A stretch of DNA of 64,000 nt from JBEIHX01 sp040381075 (GCA_040381075.1 JBEIHX010000003.1:1-64000); one strand, 5' to 3'. Shown: positions 23,902-33,884, numbered from the stretch's first letter. Made by a program: numbers and translations. The notes: generated by a model not told the origin, from the letters alone.

Positions 23902-26733
23902 TCAGCGCAAGGCGGATGCGCGCGCCTGGGCGAGGCGGCGACGCGCCAGCGTCAGAGGACCGTCCGGTTCGTGCGCGCGCAGCGTTTCTTCCAGACGGGC
24001 CTTCAACTGGGCGAGGCGGCGCGCATTCGTGATCGGGCCGCCGTCGCGGTCCTTCAGGTAGAACGCGTCGACGGCGCGCTCGCCGATGGTCTGGATATGG
24101 GCCGAGTGCACCGCCATCCCGCATTGGGCGACCGTTCGCGCCACATCACGCAGGAAGCCTGGCCGATCCCGGCCGGACACTTCCAGAACCGTGCAGTCAT
24201 CCGACGCATCCGGATCGATCGAGATCAGCGGTTCAATGGCGAAGGCGGCTGTGCGCCGCGCCGCTGCGCCAGGCGCCGCCGGTTCTCCCGGCTCGCCGCC
24301 GACCGCTGCGGCCTGGATCTGGCCGATCAGCCGATTGAGGCGGCCCGGGTCATCGGCGGCGAAGGGACGTCCTTCCAGGTCCTGGATCGAAAACACATCG
24401 AAGGCCTGCGCGCCGGTTGTTGTGAAAACCCTTGCGTCGGTGACGCTCGCTCCCGCCGCCGCGAGCGCGCCGACGAGGGCTGCGAACAGGCCTTCACGAT
24501 CCTGTGCGCCCACCAGCACTTCGGTCGCCGCCCGCTTGCTGACGACCCGAGCCGCCACGATTGGCGCAGCCCCGGCGCTCGCGCGTTCACGCACATGCCA
24601 GGCGAGTGCGTCCGGCTCAAAGGCGATCCAATAGGCATCCTCAAGGGTGTCGAGCCAGGCCTGGACAGTCGGAGTGAGGGCTGCGCCGACCGTCTCGGCA
24701 AGCTGCTGCTGGGCTTCCTGCGCGCGTTCGTGCAGACGTTGGCGAACCGCCGCCTCGCCGGCGCGCCCGCCGCGGAAGGCTGCTTCGCTCAGCTTGTAGA
24801 GTTCGCGCAACAGTGCGCCTTTCCACCCGTTGAAAACGCCGACCCCGACTGCGCGGATATCCGCGACAGTCAGCACGAGCAGCAGCCGCAACCGTTCCGG
24901 CGTTCCAACCAGATCAGAGAATGCCGTGATGGTGCGTGCGTCCGACAGGTCGCGCCGCTGCGCCACATCGCTCATCACGAGATGGTGCGACACCAGCCAG
25001 ACGACGAGATCGACGTCCTCCTGCGGCAGGTTGAGACGCTCGCACGCTGCGCGCGCCGCTTTGCCGCCCTCGGTCTGCTGGTCGCCTTTTCCCTTGCCAG
25101 TGTCATGCAGCAGCATCGCCAGATAGAGCGCGCGCCGGTTCTGGATCAGCGGAAAGATTTCCGTCGCAAGCGGATGGTCTTCGCGGTGGCGGCCATGCTC
25201 GATGTCGGAGATCACCTCAATGCCGCGCAAGGTGTGCTCGTCGACCGTGTAGTGATGGTACATGTTGAACTGCGTCTGCGCCACGATGCGTCCGAATTCC
25301 GGGACGAACCGGCCGAGCAGTCCTGCCTCGTTCATCAGCCGGAGCGCGCCTGCAGGGTTCTTGCGGGATGCGACAATCTCCAGAAATGCCGCGATGGCGC
25401 GGGGATCCTTGCGCACGGCCGGCGTGACATGGCGCAGCGAGCGCCTGACGGCTGTCAGCGCATCGGGATGCAGGTCGAGGTCACGGGCGTCGGCAAGCTG
25501 GAACAGGCGCACCTGCTGGTGCGGCTCGCGTTCGAACAGGCGCGGATCGACGATCGACAGGCGCCCGGCGTCCATGATGAAGCCATCCTCGGCGATCAGG
25601 GTCCGGCCTGCGCCGTCGCGGCGCGGCAGGAAGCGGGTCAGTCCGCGCGGCGCCCGTTTCTGTTCGTCGGCTTCCAGTTTCGCGCAGAACACCCGGGTGA
25701 GGGCGCCGACCTCCTGAGCGACCAGGAAATAGTGCTTCATGAACCGCTCGACGCCCGAGGATTCGGCGCGGTCGCGATAGCCGAGCCGGCGCGCCATTTC
25801 GGGCTGCAGGTCGAAGGTCAGGCGTTCCTCCGCCCGCCCGGTCAGGAAGTGAAGATGGCAGCGCACGCTCCACAGGAAGTCGGTCGCACGCCCGAGGCTG
25901 TCGAGTTCTTCCGGCCGGAAAAAGCCGAGCTGCTCATAGTCGGCCCTGGTCTCCAGGCCGTAGATGTACTTGGCGATCCAGTCGAGCGAGTGCAGGTCGC
26001 GAAGGCCGCCCTTGCCTTCCTTGATGTTGGGTTCGACGAGATAGCGCGATTGACCGGCGCGTTTGTGCCGGTCGTCACGCTCCTTCAGCTTGATGGTGAC
26101 GTAGGAGCGCTCCGATCCGGGCACGACGTCGCGCCGATAGCGTTGTTTCAGCTCCGCCGACAGCGCCGCGTCGCCGACGATGTGGCGCAGGTCCAGCAGC
26201 GCCGTTGCGATCGTCTGGTCCTCCCGGGAGAGACGAACGCACTCCTCAATCGTGCGTGAGGCGTGACCGACCTTCAGGCCCATGTCCCACAGCATGTAGA
26301 GCATGTATTCGATCACGCTCTCCGTCCATGGCGTCGACTTGTAAGCGCGCAGAAAAACCAGATCGATGTCGGATGAAGGTGCGAGAGCAGCGCGTCCATA
26401 GCCCCCGGTGGCCGCGACGGCGAGGCGTTCGCCGGTCGTTGGATTGCGGGAGCGGAAGACGTGCGTCGTGGTGAAGTCGTAGAGCGCGGCGATCACTTCG
26501 TCCTGCACCTGCGACAGCAGGCGCGCGGTCTCCAGGCCCGAGGCCCCGTCCTCCAGTCGTTCCTGGGCGATCATGCGGCCACGGAACAGTGCTCCAGACA
26601 GAAGCTTCAGCGCGCCTGCGCGCGTTGCGTTCTCGTCGCCGATGCAGTCCAGGGCGACGGCGGTCAGCTGCACGCGCAGCTTTCGCCCGTCCAGGACGTT
26701 GTCGATGAGCAGGGGTTTGAGGCGTGTTGGCAT
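23902..26733 (-). CDS. glnD: Bifunctional [protein-PII] uridylyltransferase/UMP-removing enzyme
   Basis: GlnD senses glutamine and modifies PII proteins to control nitrogen assimilation. The 943-residue length is usual for alphaproteobacteria. Domains in order: nucleotidyltransferase with GGYGRAALAPSSDIDL (110-125), the helical GlnD_UR region, and an HD phosphohydrolase with TVDEHTLRGIEV and LLHDTGKGKGD. Two ACT domains follow, the first with TEVLVGAQDREGLFAALVGALAAAGASVTDARVFT and the second with DDCTVLEVSGRDRPGFLRDVARTVAQCG. The gene is 36 bp downstream of the P1 peptidase gene; mutS, the frequent neighbour in this class, is absent. Confidence 0.97.
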   Translation of the reverse strand: MPTRLKPLLIDNVLDGRKLRVQLTAVALDCIGDENATRAGALKLLSGALFRGRMIAQERLEDGASGLETARLLSQVQDEVIAALYDFTTTHVFRSRNPTTGERLAVAATGGYGRAALAPSSDIDLVFLRAYKSTPWTESVIEYMLYMLWDMGLKVGHASRTIEECVRLSREDQTIATALLDLRHIVGDAALSAELKQRYRRDVVPGSERSYVTIKLKERDDRHKRAGQSRYLVEPNIKEGKGGLRDLHSLDWIAKYIYGLETRADYEQLGFFRPEELDSLGRATDFLWSVRCHLHFLTGRAEERLTFDLQPEMARRLGYRDRAESSGVERFMKHYFLVAQEVGALTRVFCAKLEADEQKRAPRGLTRFLPRRDGAGRTLIAEDGFIMDAGRLSIVDPRLFEREPHQQVRLFQLADARDLDLHPDALTAVRRSLRHVTPAVRKDPRAIAAFLEIVASRKNPAGALRLMNEAGLLGRFVPEFGRIVAQTQFNMYHHYTVDEHTLRGIEVISDIEHGRHREDHPLATEIFPLIQNRRALYLAMLLHDTGKGKGDQQTEGGKAARAACERLNLPQEDVDLVVWLVSHHLVMSDVAQRRDLSDARTITAFSDLVGTPERLRLLLVLTVADIRAVGVGVFNGWKGALLRELYKLSEAAFRGGRAGEAAVRQRLHERAQEAQQQLAETVGAALTPTVQAWLDTLEDAYWIAFEPDALAWHVRERASAGAAPIVAARVVSKRAATEVLVGAQDREGLFAALVGALAAAGASVTDARVFTTTGAQAFDVFSIQDLEGRPFAADDPGRLNRLIGQIQAAAVGGEPGEPAAPGAAARRTAAFAIEPLISIDPDASDDCTVLEVSGRDRPGFLRDVARTVAQCGMAVHSAHIQTIGERAVDAFYLKDRDGGPITNARRLAQLKARLEETLRAHEPDGPLTLARRRLAQARASALR

Positions 26734-26769
26734 CTCAGGGTGCGAGGATAGACGCGCCGGCCGGCTGCG

Positions 26770-27786
26770 TCACGGGTCTGTGCTGCGTGGCGCTGCGCCT
26801 GTGACAGCGTGATCGCGTCCGGCGGCGTGCACGCCGCGCGCCACGGCGCGCGCGAGGCAATCGGCTGCGAGGGCGCCGATCCGGGCGATATGGCGCGCCC
26901 GTTCCGCCTCGATGCTGCGCCGTCCGGTCGCCAGGGCGAAGACGACATCGCCGTCGAAGGGCGCGAAGACAGGCCGGATCGCCCGCGCGAACCCTGCACT
27001 CGCCATCTGGGCGACCCGCTTGGCTTCCCCCTTGGTCAGGATCGCGTCTGTGGCGACGACCGCCAGGCTTGTGTTTTCGCGCGCGCCGCCCTGCGATTTG
27101 GCCGCGCCCCAGTCCTCCAGGTCGAAATCCGTCGGCGGGGCTGGGCCGCCCCCGAACTCCCTGTCCTGCTCAAGCGGCTGGGCCCAATAGGCGTCGCCGC
27201 CAGGCGCTGTGACGCTGCCGTAGCTGTTGACGCAGGCGAGTGCGCCCACAGTCAGGCCGTCATGCGTGACGATGCTGGCGGCGCCTTGACCGCCCGGGCG
27301 TGCGCCAGCGCGGGCGCCAAAGGCTGCGCCGCTCCGGCCGAGGGCCGCAGGAGCGCCGGCGGCGGCCAGGGCCGCGAGGCCAAGATCACGATAGGGCGGA
27401 TCAAGTCCCCAGGCCTTGTCGCCGCCATTGACGAGATCAAACAGGATCGCCGCCGGCACAATCGGCGCGGTGATGGCGACGCCGGGGCCGAATGTGAAGC
27501 CGCGCCCGCGGGCCGCCAGGCCGGCGACCACCCCATCGGCCGCTGCGAGCCCGTAGACGGACCCGCCGGCCAACACGACGGCGTCAACGCCCTCCACGAG
27601 GTTCTCCGCGGCAAGCAGGTCGGTTTCGCGTGTGCCCGGTCCGCCGCCGCGCACGTCAACGCCGCAGACTGCAGGCGCATCGGCGAGGATGACCGTGACC
27701 CCGGTGCATGCTGCGGGGTCTGTCGCCACCCCGACTGTGAGGCCGGCGACATCGGTCAGGCAGTTCCGTGGTCCTGGTCTGGCCAT
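26770..27786 (-). CDS. P1 family peptidase (DmpA/BapA-type Ntn hydrolase)
   Basis: A 338-residue member of the DmpA aminopeptidase family, whose members self-cleave to expose an N-terminal nucleophile. The N-terminal part has NCLTDVAGLTVGVATD, VRGGGPGTRETDLL and VLAGGSVYGLAAADGVVAGL, all diagnostic. The likely self-cleavage site is ENTSLAVVATDAIL, with Thr239 or Ser240 as nucleophile, so the chains would be about 238 and 100 residues. Relatives release N-terminal D- or beta-amino acids; the substrate here is unknown. The ATG at 27786 is used although the frame runs 27 codons further, because that part overlaps the DUF2939 gene. Confidence 0.9.
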   Translation of the reverse strand: MARPGPRNCLTDVAGLTVGVATDPAACTGVTVILADAPAVCGVDVRGGGPGTRETDLLAAENLVEGVDAVVLAGGSVYGLAAADGVVAGLAARGRGFTFGPGVAITAPIVPAAILFDLVNGGDKAWGLDPPYRDLGLAALAAAGAPAALGRSGAAFGARAGARPGGQGAASIVTHDGLTVGALACVNSYGSVTAPGGDAYWAQPLEQDREFGGGPAPPTDFDLEDWGAAKSQGGARENTSLAVVATDAILTKGEAKRVAQMASAGFARAIRPVFAPFDGDVVFALATGRRSIEAERARHIARIGALAADCLARAVARGVHAAGRDHAVTGAAPRSTDP

Positions 27787-27796
27787 GGCAGCCCGG

Positions 27797-28339
27797 TCAG
27801 GCTCCCGGGAGCCGGAAGTCGCCCTCGACATCGACGACCGCCCAGCCGATGAGATTGCGCCGCGCAAAAATCAGATAGGTTGTCCCATCGCCGCCCTCGA
27901 TCGGCAGGTTGAACCTGTCCTGTCCCTCAAAGCGGCCGCGCACAGCCGCGCCGCCGACAAGTTCCGGAAACCCGTAGGTCTTGGCGTCGGCAGGGCGTTG
28001 GCTGGCAAGCGCTTTGGCCATTGTCTCGGGGGTAAGCGCGCGCGACAGCACGCTGTCGGCCAGGCTTGCCGCCCCTGTGCTGAGGCCAAGGCCGGCCAGG
28101 CCGGCGAGGCCCTCCAGGCCTCCAAGGGCGGCGCGGTTCTGTGCGGCGCGCACCATGTCCTGCTTCAGATTCTCGCGCACCGCCTCGACATCGACCTGAC
28201 GCGCCAGTGCAGCCGCATCGGCGTTCTGCAGCGCCTGTAGGGTGTTGGCTGCGGCGATCCAGGCCGATCCGAAGTACAGTCCGCCCGACACGGCGACGAT
28301 CGTGACAAGCGCGCCGATGAGCCTGCCGATGCCAAACAT
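27797..28339 (-). CDS. DUF2939 family membrane-anchored protein
   Basis: A 180-residue protein with one N-terminal membrane segment (about 7-31) and a periplasmic domain. LQALQNADAAALARQVDVEAVRENLKQDMVRA matches the DUF2939 pattern of crowded Asp/Val/Arg residues, and the end EGGDGTTYLIFARRNLIGWAVVDVEGDF is the second conserved block. The function of the family is not known. It is the first gene of the minus-strand run and is 10 bp from the P1 peptidase gene, so the pair is probably co-transcribed. Confidence 0.75.
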   Translation of the reverse strand: MFGIGRLIGALVTIVAVSGGLYFGSAWIAAANTLQALQNADAAALARQVDVEAVRENLKQDMVRAAQNRAALGGLEGLAGLAGLGLSTGAASLADSVLSRALTPETMAKALASQRPADAKTYGFPELVGGAAVRGRFEGQDRFNLPIEGGDGTTYLIFARRNLIGWAVVDVEGDFRLPGA

Positions 28340-28541
28340 GGACCTCTCCCGTGCCGAACCGGGCTCAGTGTATCAGCCCGCGCCTGCCTGTGCAGCGCGC
28401 TTAACAGCGGGGCTCGCCAGGAACAAGCAGCGCGCTATGGTGCTGCCTGTGTCCTTATGCCCGTTCGATCGCGGAGCGAACGCCTGCCCGCCTGCCTGAC
28501 GCACGCCCAGCCAATACCCAGCCCAAACCTGGAGCCCGCCA

Positions 28542-30317
28542 ATGAACCGCATCATGAAATTTCTGACCCGGTCGCTTGCGCTCGGCGCGCTTGCGACGGT
28601 CTGCGGGTGCGTTCCGCTGACCGCGGCGCCCGAGCCTGCGCCCCAGCCCGTGTCGCGGCCGGCCGTTATCGAGGCCATGCCTGCGCCGGACTGGCGCCAT
28701 GGCGCCATGATCAGCGCCGCCAACCCGCTGGCCGTTGAGGCCGGGCTTGAGATCCTGCGCGCGGGCGGCTCGGCGGTCGATGCGGCGATCGCCGTACAGG
28801 CGGCGCTCGGCTTGGTCGAGCCGCAGAGCTCGGGCATTGGCGGCGGGGCGTTCCTGATCCACTACGACGCCGCCACGGGCGATGTCACGGCCTATGACGG
28901 GCGTGAAGTTGCGCCGATGGGGGCGAGCGCGGACATGTTCCTGACGCCCGAGGGCAAGCCGATGCCTTTCCTCGATGCGGTCAAGTCCGGCCGATCGACC
29001 GGCGTGCCTGGGGCGATCGCGATGCTGGCGCTGGCCCACAAGGAGCACGGCAAACTGGCGTGGGCGGCTGGCTTTCGTCCGGCCGCACGCCTTGCCCGCG
29101 AGGGGTTTGCGATCTCCCCGCGGCTGCATGAGAGCACCCGGATGATGATGGGCGCAGGCGCCCTCGGCGCGGATCTGGCGGCGTATCTGACAAGGGACGG
29201 AGCGCCCTTGCCGGTCGGATCGATCCTGAAGAATCAAGCCTATGCCGAGACGCTCGAGCGCATCGCCGCCCGCGGGCCGTCCGGCTTTTATGAGGGCCCG
29301 GTTGCGGAAGCGATTGTTGCGGCGGCGGGGCGTGCGCCCACGCCAGGCGCCCTGACGCTCGCCGATCTCAAGGCGTATCGCGCGACCAGGCAGGAGCCGA
29401 TCTGTCGAAGCTACCGGACGGTCTATCTGGTCTGCGGCATGGGGCCGCCGTCATCCGGGGGGATCGCCGTGCTGTCGATCCTTGGCGTTCTGGAAAATCT
29501 CGACATGGCGGCGACAGGTCCCACGCAGACGCTGGGCTGGCACCGTTTCATCGAGGCGCAGCGCCTGGCATACGCCGATCGGGATATGTATGTGGCCGAT
29601 GATCGGTTTGTGCAGGTGCCGATCGCCGGCCTGTTGGACAAGGACTATCTCAAATCCCGCGCCGCGCTGATCTCGCCGGATCAGGCGATGGCGCGGGTTG
29701 AGGCTGGCGATCCGCCGGGGGCGGTGCGCCGCGGCAGGGATGCGACGGGTGTTGAGAACGGCACCACGCACTTCGTGGTGGTGGACAAGGACGGCGATGT
29801 GGTCTCAATGACCACCACTGTGGAATATATCTTCGGCAGTCAGCGCATGGCCGCCGGCTTTTTCCTGAACAATCAGCTCACAGATTTTTCGTTCCGCCCG
29901 ACGGACGACGCGGGACAGCCGATCGCCAATGCAGTCGCGCCCGGCAAGAAGCCGCGGTCTTCCATGTCGCCCACCATCATCTTTGAAAACGGAGCGTTTC
30001 GCCTGGCGGTGGGCTCGCCGGGCGGCAACGCGATCATCGCTTACGTCTCCAAAGCGATCATCGCCATGCTCGACTGGCGGCTGACGCCGCAACAGGCGGT
30101 GGATCTTCCCAATGTCATCGCGCGCGGCCCGATTGTGGCGGAGACCCGGCGCATTGACCCCGCGCTGGTCGACGGCTTGAAGGCGATGGGCCATGTATTC
30201 CGCGATGGGCGCGCCGGCGGGGAGGGGTCGGGCCTGCACGCCGTGATGCTGTCGCCGCAGGGCGTGCTTGTCGGCGCAGCCGACAGCCGGCGCGAGGGCG
30301 TCGCAAAGGCGCCGTGA
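28542..30317 (+). CDS. ggt: Gamma-glutamyltransferase (probable lipoprotein)
   Basis: GGT hydrolyses or transfers the gamma-glutamyl group of glutathione in the periplasm. The 591-residue precursor carries a signal ending in ATVCGC, where Cys23 may be lipidated; the Cys-Gly before it is not an ideal lipobox. The autocleavage site is in VENGTTHFVVVDKDG, giving Thr408 as nucleophile and subunits of about 385 and 184 residues. The substrate loop segments SSMSPTI and GSPGGNAIIAYV are present. The gene is divergent from the DUF2939 gene (202-bp spacer) and convergent with the alcohol dehydrogenase gene. Confidence 0.95.
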   Translation: MNRIMKFLTRSLALGALATVCGCVPLTAAPEPAPQPVSRPAVIEAMPAPDWRHGAMISAANPLAVEAGLEILRAGGSAVDAAIAVQAALGLVEPQSSGIGGGAFLIHYDAATGDVTAYDGREVAPMGASADMFLTPEGKPMPFLDAVKSGRSTGVPGAIAMLALAHKEHGKLAWAAGFRPAARLAREGFAISPRLHESTRMMMGAGALGADLAAYLTRDGAPLPVGSILKNQAYAETLERIAARGPSGFYEGPVAEAIVAAAGRAPTPGALTLADLKAYRATRQEPICRSYRTVYLVCGMGPPSSGGIAVLSILGVLENLDMAATGPTQTLGWHRFIEAQRLAYADRDMYVADDRFVQVPIAGLLDKDYLKSRAALISPDQAMARVEAGDPPGAVRRGRDATGVENGTTHFVVVDKDGDVVSMTTTVEYIFGSQRMAAGFFLNNQLTDFSFRPTDDAGQPIANAVAPGKKPRSSMSPTIIFENGAFRLAVGSPGGNAIIAYVSKAIIAMLDWRLTPQQAVDLPNVIARGPIVAETRRIDPALVDGLKAMGHVFRDGRAGGEGSGLHAVMLSPQGVLVGAADSRREGVAKAP

Positions 30318-30650
30318 TTCTGCCTGGCGTGCGGTCGGCTGGCCTGGCGCGGCGCCAGCGGGCGCCGCGTGCGGATCCGTCGGCCCGCCATGGCCGCGGC
30401 CTGGCAGGCCTGGCGGGGCGCGCACATCTTGCCCCCTGCGGCTGCGTCGGCGCGCGGCGCACAGATCGATGTCCCCCAGGCCGATGTCCCCCAGGCCGGT
30501 GTCCCCCAGGCCGGTGTCCCCAAGGCCGGTGTCCCCAAGGCCCCGGCCCCCCGGGCGCCACCGACTTGAGACACGGCGAAGGCCAGCATCGCGACGCTAC
30601 CGCAGCGATCACCTGCGACAGGAGTGTCCTGAAGGGCGTTGTGACCACGC
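30318..30650. other. Convergent spacer between ggt and the alcohol dehydrogenase gene
   Basis: No gene is supported in these 333 bp. The middle holds a 15-bp tandem array (30468-30542); no hairpin followed by a T-run was found for either gene. Confidence 0.45.
30468..30542. repeat. 15-bp tandem array, 5 copies, between ggt and the alcohol dehydrogenase gene
   Basis: Two copies of GATGTCCCCCAGGCC (30468, 30483) are followed by one GGTGTCCCCCAGGCC (30498) and two GGTGTCCCCAAGGCC (30513, 30528). The stepwise change of variants shows expansion by duplication of neighbouring units. Confidence 0.95.
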
Positions 30651-31700
30651 TTAGCCGGGATCGGGCTGCAGTACGATCCGGCCGACCGCACGGCCCGCCT
30701 TGAGGTCGGCGAGCGCGGCCTCCGCCTCGCTCAGCGGGCGCGGCAGGATCGGGATCGGCGCCACCTTGCCGCTGCGCGCCAGCGCAATGACTTCCCGCGC
30801 CTCCTCCAGGGTCCCGACATAGGAGCCTTGCAGGCGCAGCGCACGAAGCGGAAGCGTCGGCAGGGGCATCGAAAACGCGCCTCCATAAAGCCCCACGACG
30901 ATGATGGCGCCGCCGCGCCGCACGCTCGCATTGGCGAAGCTGAAGGAGTCCTGCGATCCGACAAAATCCAGCGCCGCATAGACCCCGCCAGTGTCGGCGA
31001 GAAGGCGTTGGGCGTCAGCCTTGTCGCTCGGATCGTAGACGCTGAGACCCGCCGCCCTGGCGGCGGCGCGCTTGGACGGGGCGATATCCGCCGCCAGTAT
31101 CGGCGCCTGCGGGATCATGGCTTTTGCCAGTGCATGCGCCATCATGCCGAGCCCGCCATAGCCCACGATCAGCACCGGATCCTCGGCTTTTGCGTCCGCC
31201 ACCTTCTTCAGTGCGCCATAGGCGGTCAGGCCGGAGCACATATAGGCGGCCGCCAGGCCAGGCGCCACACCGTCGCAGTCGATCAGATAGCGGGGGTCCG
31301 GAACCAGACAGACGCTCGCGTACCCGCCAAAGCGCTGGATGCCCAGATTGGCCGGCTGCGGACAATAATTTTCTTCTCCGCGCCGGCACGCAGCGCACTG
31401 GCCGCACCCTATCCAGGGGTAGACTGCGACGCGCTGGCCGATGTGCACGCCCCCGGCCTGCGGCCCGAGGGCGGCGACGACCCCTTCGATTTCATGGCCC
31501 AGGACCAGGGGCAGGGGCTGCTGCAGCGCCATCCGTGCGCCGCCGCCGAGGTCAAAATAGCCGTCCCGGATGTGCACATCGGAATGACACACGCCGCATC
31601 CGGTGACCCTGACGAGGACCTGCGCGCCCTGCGGTGACGGATCTGGCCGGTCAAGGGGTTCAAGCGCTTCAGCGAAGCGGGTGACGGCCTGGCACTGCAT
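30651..31700 (-). CDS. Zinc-dependent alcohol dehydrogenase
   Basis: A 349-residue medium-chain dehydrogenase. The catalytic zinc ligands start with Cys38 (GVCHSD) and His69-Glu70 (GHE), and the structural zinc is held by Cys99, Cys102, Cys105 and Cys113. The NAD-binding motif is GYGGLG in VLIVGYGGLGMMAHALAKAM. It is likely NAD-dependent and acts on primary or aromatic alcohols; the exact substrate is unclear. The ATG at 31700 is preceded by GGGAGA; the frame upstream has a different character and is not used. It is convergent with ggt and divergent from rhlE. Confidence 0.92.
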   Translation of the reverse strand: MQCQAVTRFAEALEPLDRPDPSPQGAQVLVRVTGCGVCHSDVHIRDGYFDLGGGARMALQQPLPLVLGHEIEGVVAALGPQAGGVHIGQRVAVYPWIGCGQCAACRRGEENYCPQPANLGIQRFGGYASVCLVPDPRYLIDCDGVAPGLAAAYMCSGLTAYGALKKVADAKAEDPVLIVGYGGLGMMAHALAKAMIPQAPILAADIAPSKRAAARAAGLSVYDPSDKADAQRLLADTGGVYAALDFVGSQDSFSFANASVRRGGAIIVVGLYGGAFSMPLPTLPLRALRLQGSYVGTLEEAREVIALARSGKVAPIPILPRPLSEAEAALADLKAGRAVGRIVLQPDPG

Positions 31701-32108
31701 GGTGGTTCTCCCGTCCTTGGCGCCTGTCACCTTCGGCTTGCCCCGATCCCGCGCCAAGGTCCTGGCCTGCGGCACAATGGCGCGGAGAAAAAGCGGCCGC
31801 ACCCCGTGTCCTGCGGGCCGGACTGCGTCCGGGGCTTGACCTTGCGAGTGTTTCACACCATGTCCGGCGTGCTCGCTCGTGCATGGTCCCTTCCAACAGG
31901 GATGCACCGCGCGCAGCGCCCCGCGATCGCGTTCGGTTGAAGCTGTCTTCACCCTCGTGCGGCCCGCTCGGCGGACCCAGCTGATCGTAGGATCTGACCC
32001 CGCACACAGCGTCAGTCCCACTCGGCATCACCGCGCCCGCCGTCGCGTGTCTGCGACTGCGGGCCATGACCGCGCGCCCATGTGGGTCGCGCGGCGCAAG
32101 GACTTACA
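31701..32108. other. Divergent spacer between the alcohol dehydrogenase gene and rhlE
   Basis: No supported gene in 408 bp. The minus-strand frame is open through most of it in phase with the dehydrogenase, but its composition and the strong start at 31700 argue against coding. No tandem array was noticed. Cold-shock control of rhlE would act here, but no motif was identified. Confidence 0.35.
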
Positions 32109-33884
32109 GTGACAGATTTCTCCCAATTCGGCCTCAATCCGACCATCCTCAAGGCTCTGGCGGGTGAAGGTTATGCGCAGCCCACGCCAATTCAAACACA
32201 GGCGATCGCCCCGCTGATGGAGGGCCGCGACCTGCTCGGCCTCGCCCAGACCGGCACTGGAAAGACTGCCGCGTTTGCGCTGCCGATCCTGCATCGGCTG
32301 GCGGGCGAACGCAGGTTCGCCGGCCCGCGCGGCGTGCGCTGTCTGGTGCTGGCCCCGACGCGCGAACTTGCAGCCCAGATCTGCGACAGCTTTCGCGCTT
32401 ACGGGCGCGGGCTCGGCGTTTCCGCACAGGTGGTTTTTGGCGGTGTCCCGATTGGCAAGCAGATCCGTGCTCTCGAACGCGGCGTTGATGTGCTCGTGGC
32501 CACGCCCGGGCGCCTCCTCGACCTCGCCCAGAACCGCGCGGTGCGTTTCGAGAACTGTGAAATCCTCGTCCTGGACGAGGCGGATCACATGCTTGACATC
32601 GGCTTCATCGTGCCAATCCGCCGTATCGTGAAGATGATCCCGTCGCGTCGTCAGAGCGCGTTATTCTCCGCCACCATGCCGACGGAGATCCGGGGGCTCG
32701 CCAGCGAGATCCTGCACGAGCCGGTGGAGATTGCGGTCACGCCAACGGCGTCCACGGCCCAACGCGTGCGCCAAAGCGTGATCTTCTGTGAGCAGGGCCG
32801 CAAACAGGATCTTCTCGCCCACCTCGCCGCGGACACGGCAATGGAGCGCGTCATTGTCTTTGTGCGCATGAAGCATCAGGCAGACCGCGTTGTCGCACGG
32901 CTTGACGAAGCTGGCATCGACGCCGTGGCGATTCACGGAAACAAGAGCCAGGGTCAGCGCACGCGCGCGCTGGAAGCGTTCAAGAATGGCGATGTACGCC
33001 TCCTCGTCGCCACCGACATCGCCGCGCGCGGCATCGATGTCGACGCGGTGACCCATGTCGTCAATTATGATCTCCCGGATGTGCCAGAGGCCTACGTGCA
33101 CCGCATCGGGCGTACGGCCCGCGCCGGGCTTGATGGCGTTGCGATCTCGTTTTGCGCCCGTGAGGAGCGCGGCAATCTGAAGGATATCGAGCGCCTCATC
33201 CGCCAGCGCGTCTTTGTTGAAGCCCATCCGCTGGGCGACGCCGTCGGTCCTGATCCCGATCGATCCGATCGCAGCGGGGCGCGCGCGCCGCGCAGCGCGC
33301 GGTCCGGTCACGGCGCTGCGGGAGGGCCAGGCGGTCACGGACGCGATCAGCCGCAGCACCGCGACCGCCCGCAGGGCGCGCGCGATGGCGCGAGGCAGAG
33401 CCGTGCGCCGCAGGACCGGTCAGCCAATGGCCAGCCCCCGCGCGATCAGGGCCGCCAGGACCGCGCCGGTTACGACGGTCCCCGCCGTGATGGCGCGCGC
33501 CATGACGGGCCTCGTCAAGACAGGCCGGGCCATGAGAGGTCCGCCCAGGGCCGGCCTGCGCATGAACGGCCTGCGCATGAAAGGAGCCGCCAGGATCGTC
33601 CCGTCCATGAAGGTTTCGGCCAGGATCGGTTTGAACGGCGCGACGGGAGGGTTCAGCGCCCGGATCGGGCGGCGCAGGACGCCGCACGGGATCCGCAGCG
33701 CCGCCCGGGCCGTTCGCATGGCGAACCCCAGTCGGAGCGGCCGGGTGAGGCTGGCGCGCGCGTGCGCAGGGACCCGCGTGATGACCGCGCTCCGCCGCGC
33801 GGTCGCGCCGGCGTGTGGTCCAACCAGGAAGAGCCGCCGGCAGGCGTGCGCTCTCCGCGCCGCGGCGCCGGTCGTCCGCGCTGA
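32109..33884 (+). CDS. rhlE: DEAD-box RNA helicase RhlE with long charged tail
   Basis: A 591-residue ATP-dependent RNA helicase. Motifs: Q-motif FSQFGLNPTILKALAGEGYAQPTPIQ (4-29), motif I AQTGTGKT (46-53), PTRELAAQ, TPGRLLD, DEAD (156-159), SATMP and HRIGRTARAG. The RecA-like core ends near residue 375. The last about 215 residues are almost only Arg, Pro, Gly, Asp, Gln and His, with repeated RQDRP and PAHERP segments, a probable RNA-binding disordered tail. RhlE proteins help ribosome maturation and RNA decay in the cold. The GTG at 32109 is chosen because AAGGA lies 6 bp before it and the N-terminus then matches the family. Confidence 0.93.
   Translation: MTDFSQFGLNPTILKALAGEGYAQPTPIQTQAIAPLMEGRDLLGLAQTGTGKTAAFALPILHRLAGERRFAGPRGVRCLVLAPTRELAAQICDSFRAYGRGLGVSAQVVFGGVPIGKQIRALERGVDVLVATPGRLLDLAQNRAVRFENCEILVLDEADHMLDIGFIVPIRRIVKMIPSRRQSALFSATMPTEIRGLASEILHEPVEIAVTPTASTAQRVRQSVIFCEQGRKQDLLAHLAADTAMERVIVFVRMKHQADRVVARLDEAGIDAVAIHGNKSQGQRTRALEAFKNGDVRLLVATDIAARGIDVDAVTHVVNYDLPDVPEAYVHRIGRTARAGLDGVAISFCAREERGNLKDIERLIRQRVFVEAHPLGDAVGPDPDRSDRSGARAPRSARSGHGAAGGPGGHGRDQPQHRDRPQGARDGARQSRAPQDRSANGQPPRDQGRQDRAGYDGPRRDGARHDGPRQDRPGHERSAQGRPAHERPAHERSRQDRPVHEGFGQDRFERRDGRVQRPDRAAQDAARDPQRRPGRSHGEPQSERPGEAGARVRRDPRDDRAPPRGRAGVWSNQEEPPAGVRSPRRGAGRPR

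Noticed and set aside
23779..26259. An 826-codon open frame on the plus strand opposite glnD and murJ
   Set aside because: It is an antisense shadow of the glnD coding sequence caused by high GC; the minus strand shows complete GlnD domains and motifs, while this frame has none.
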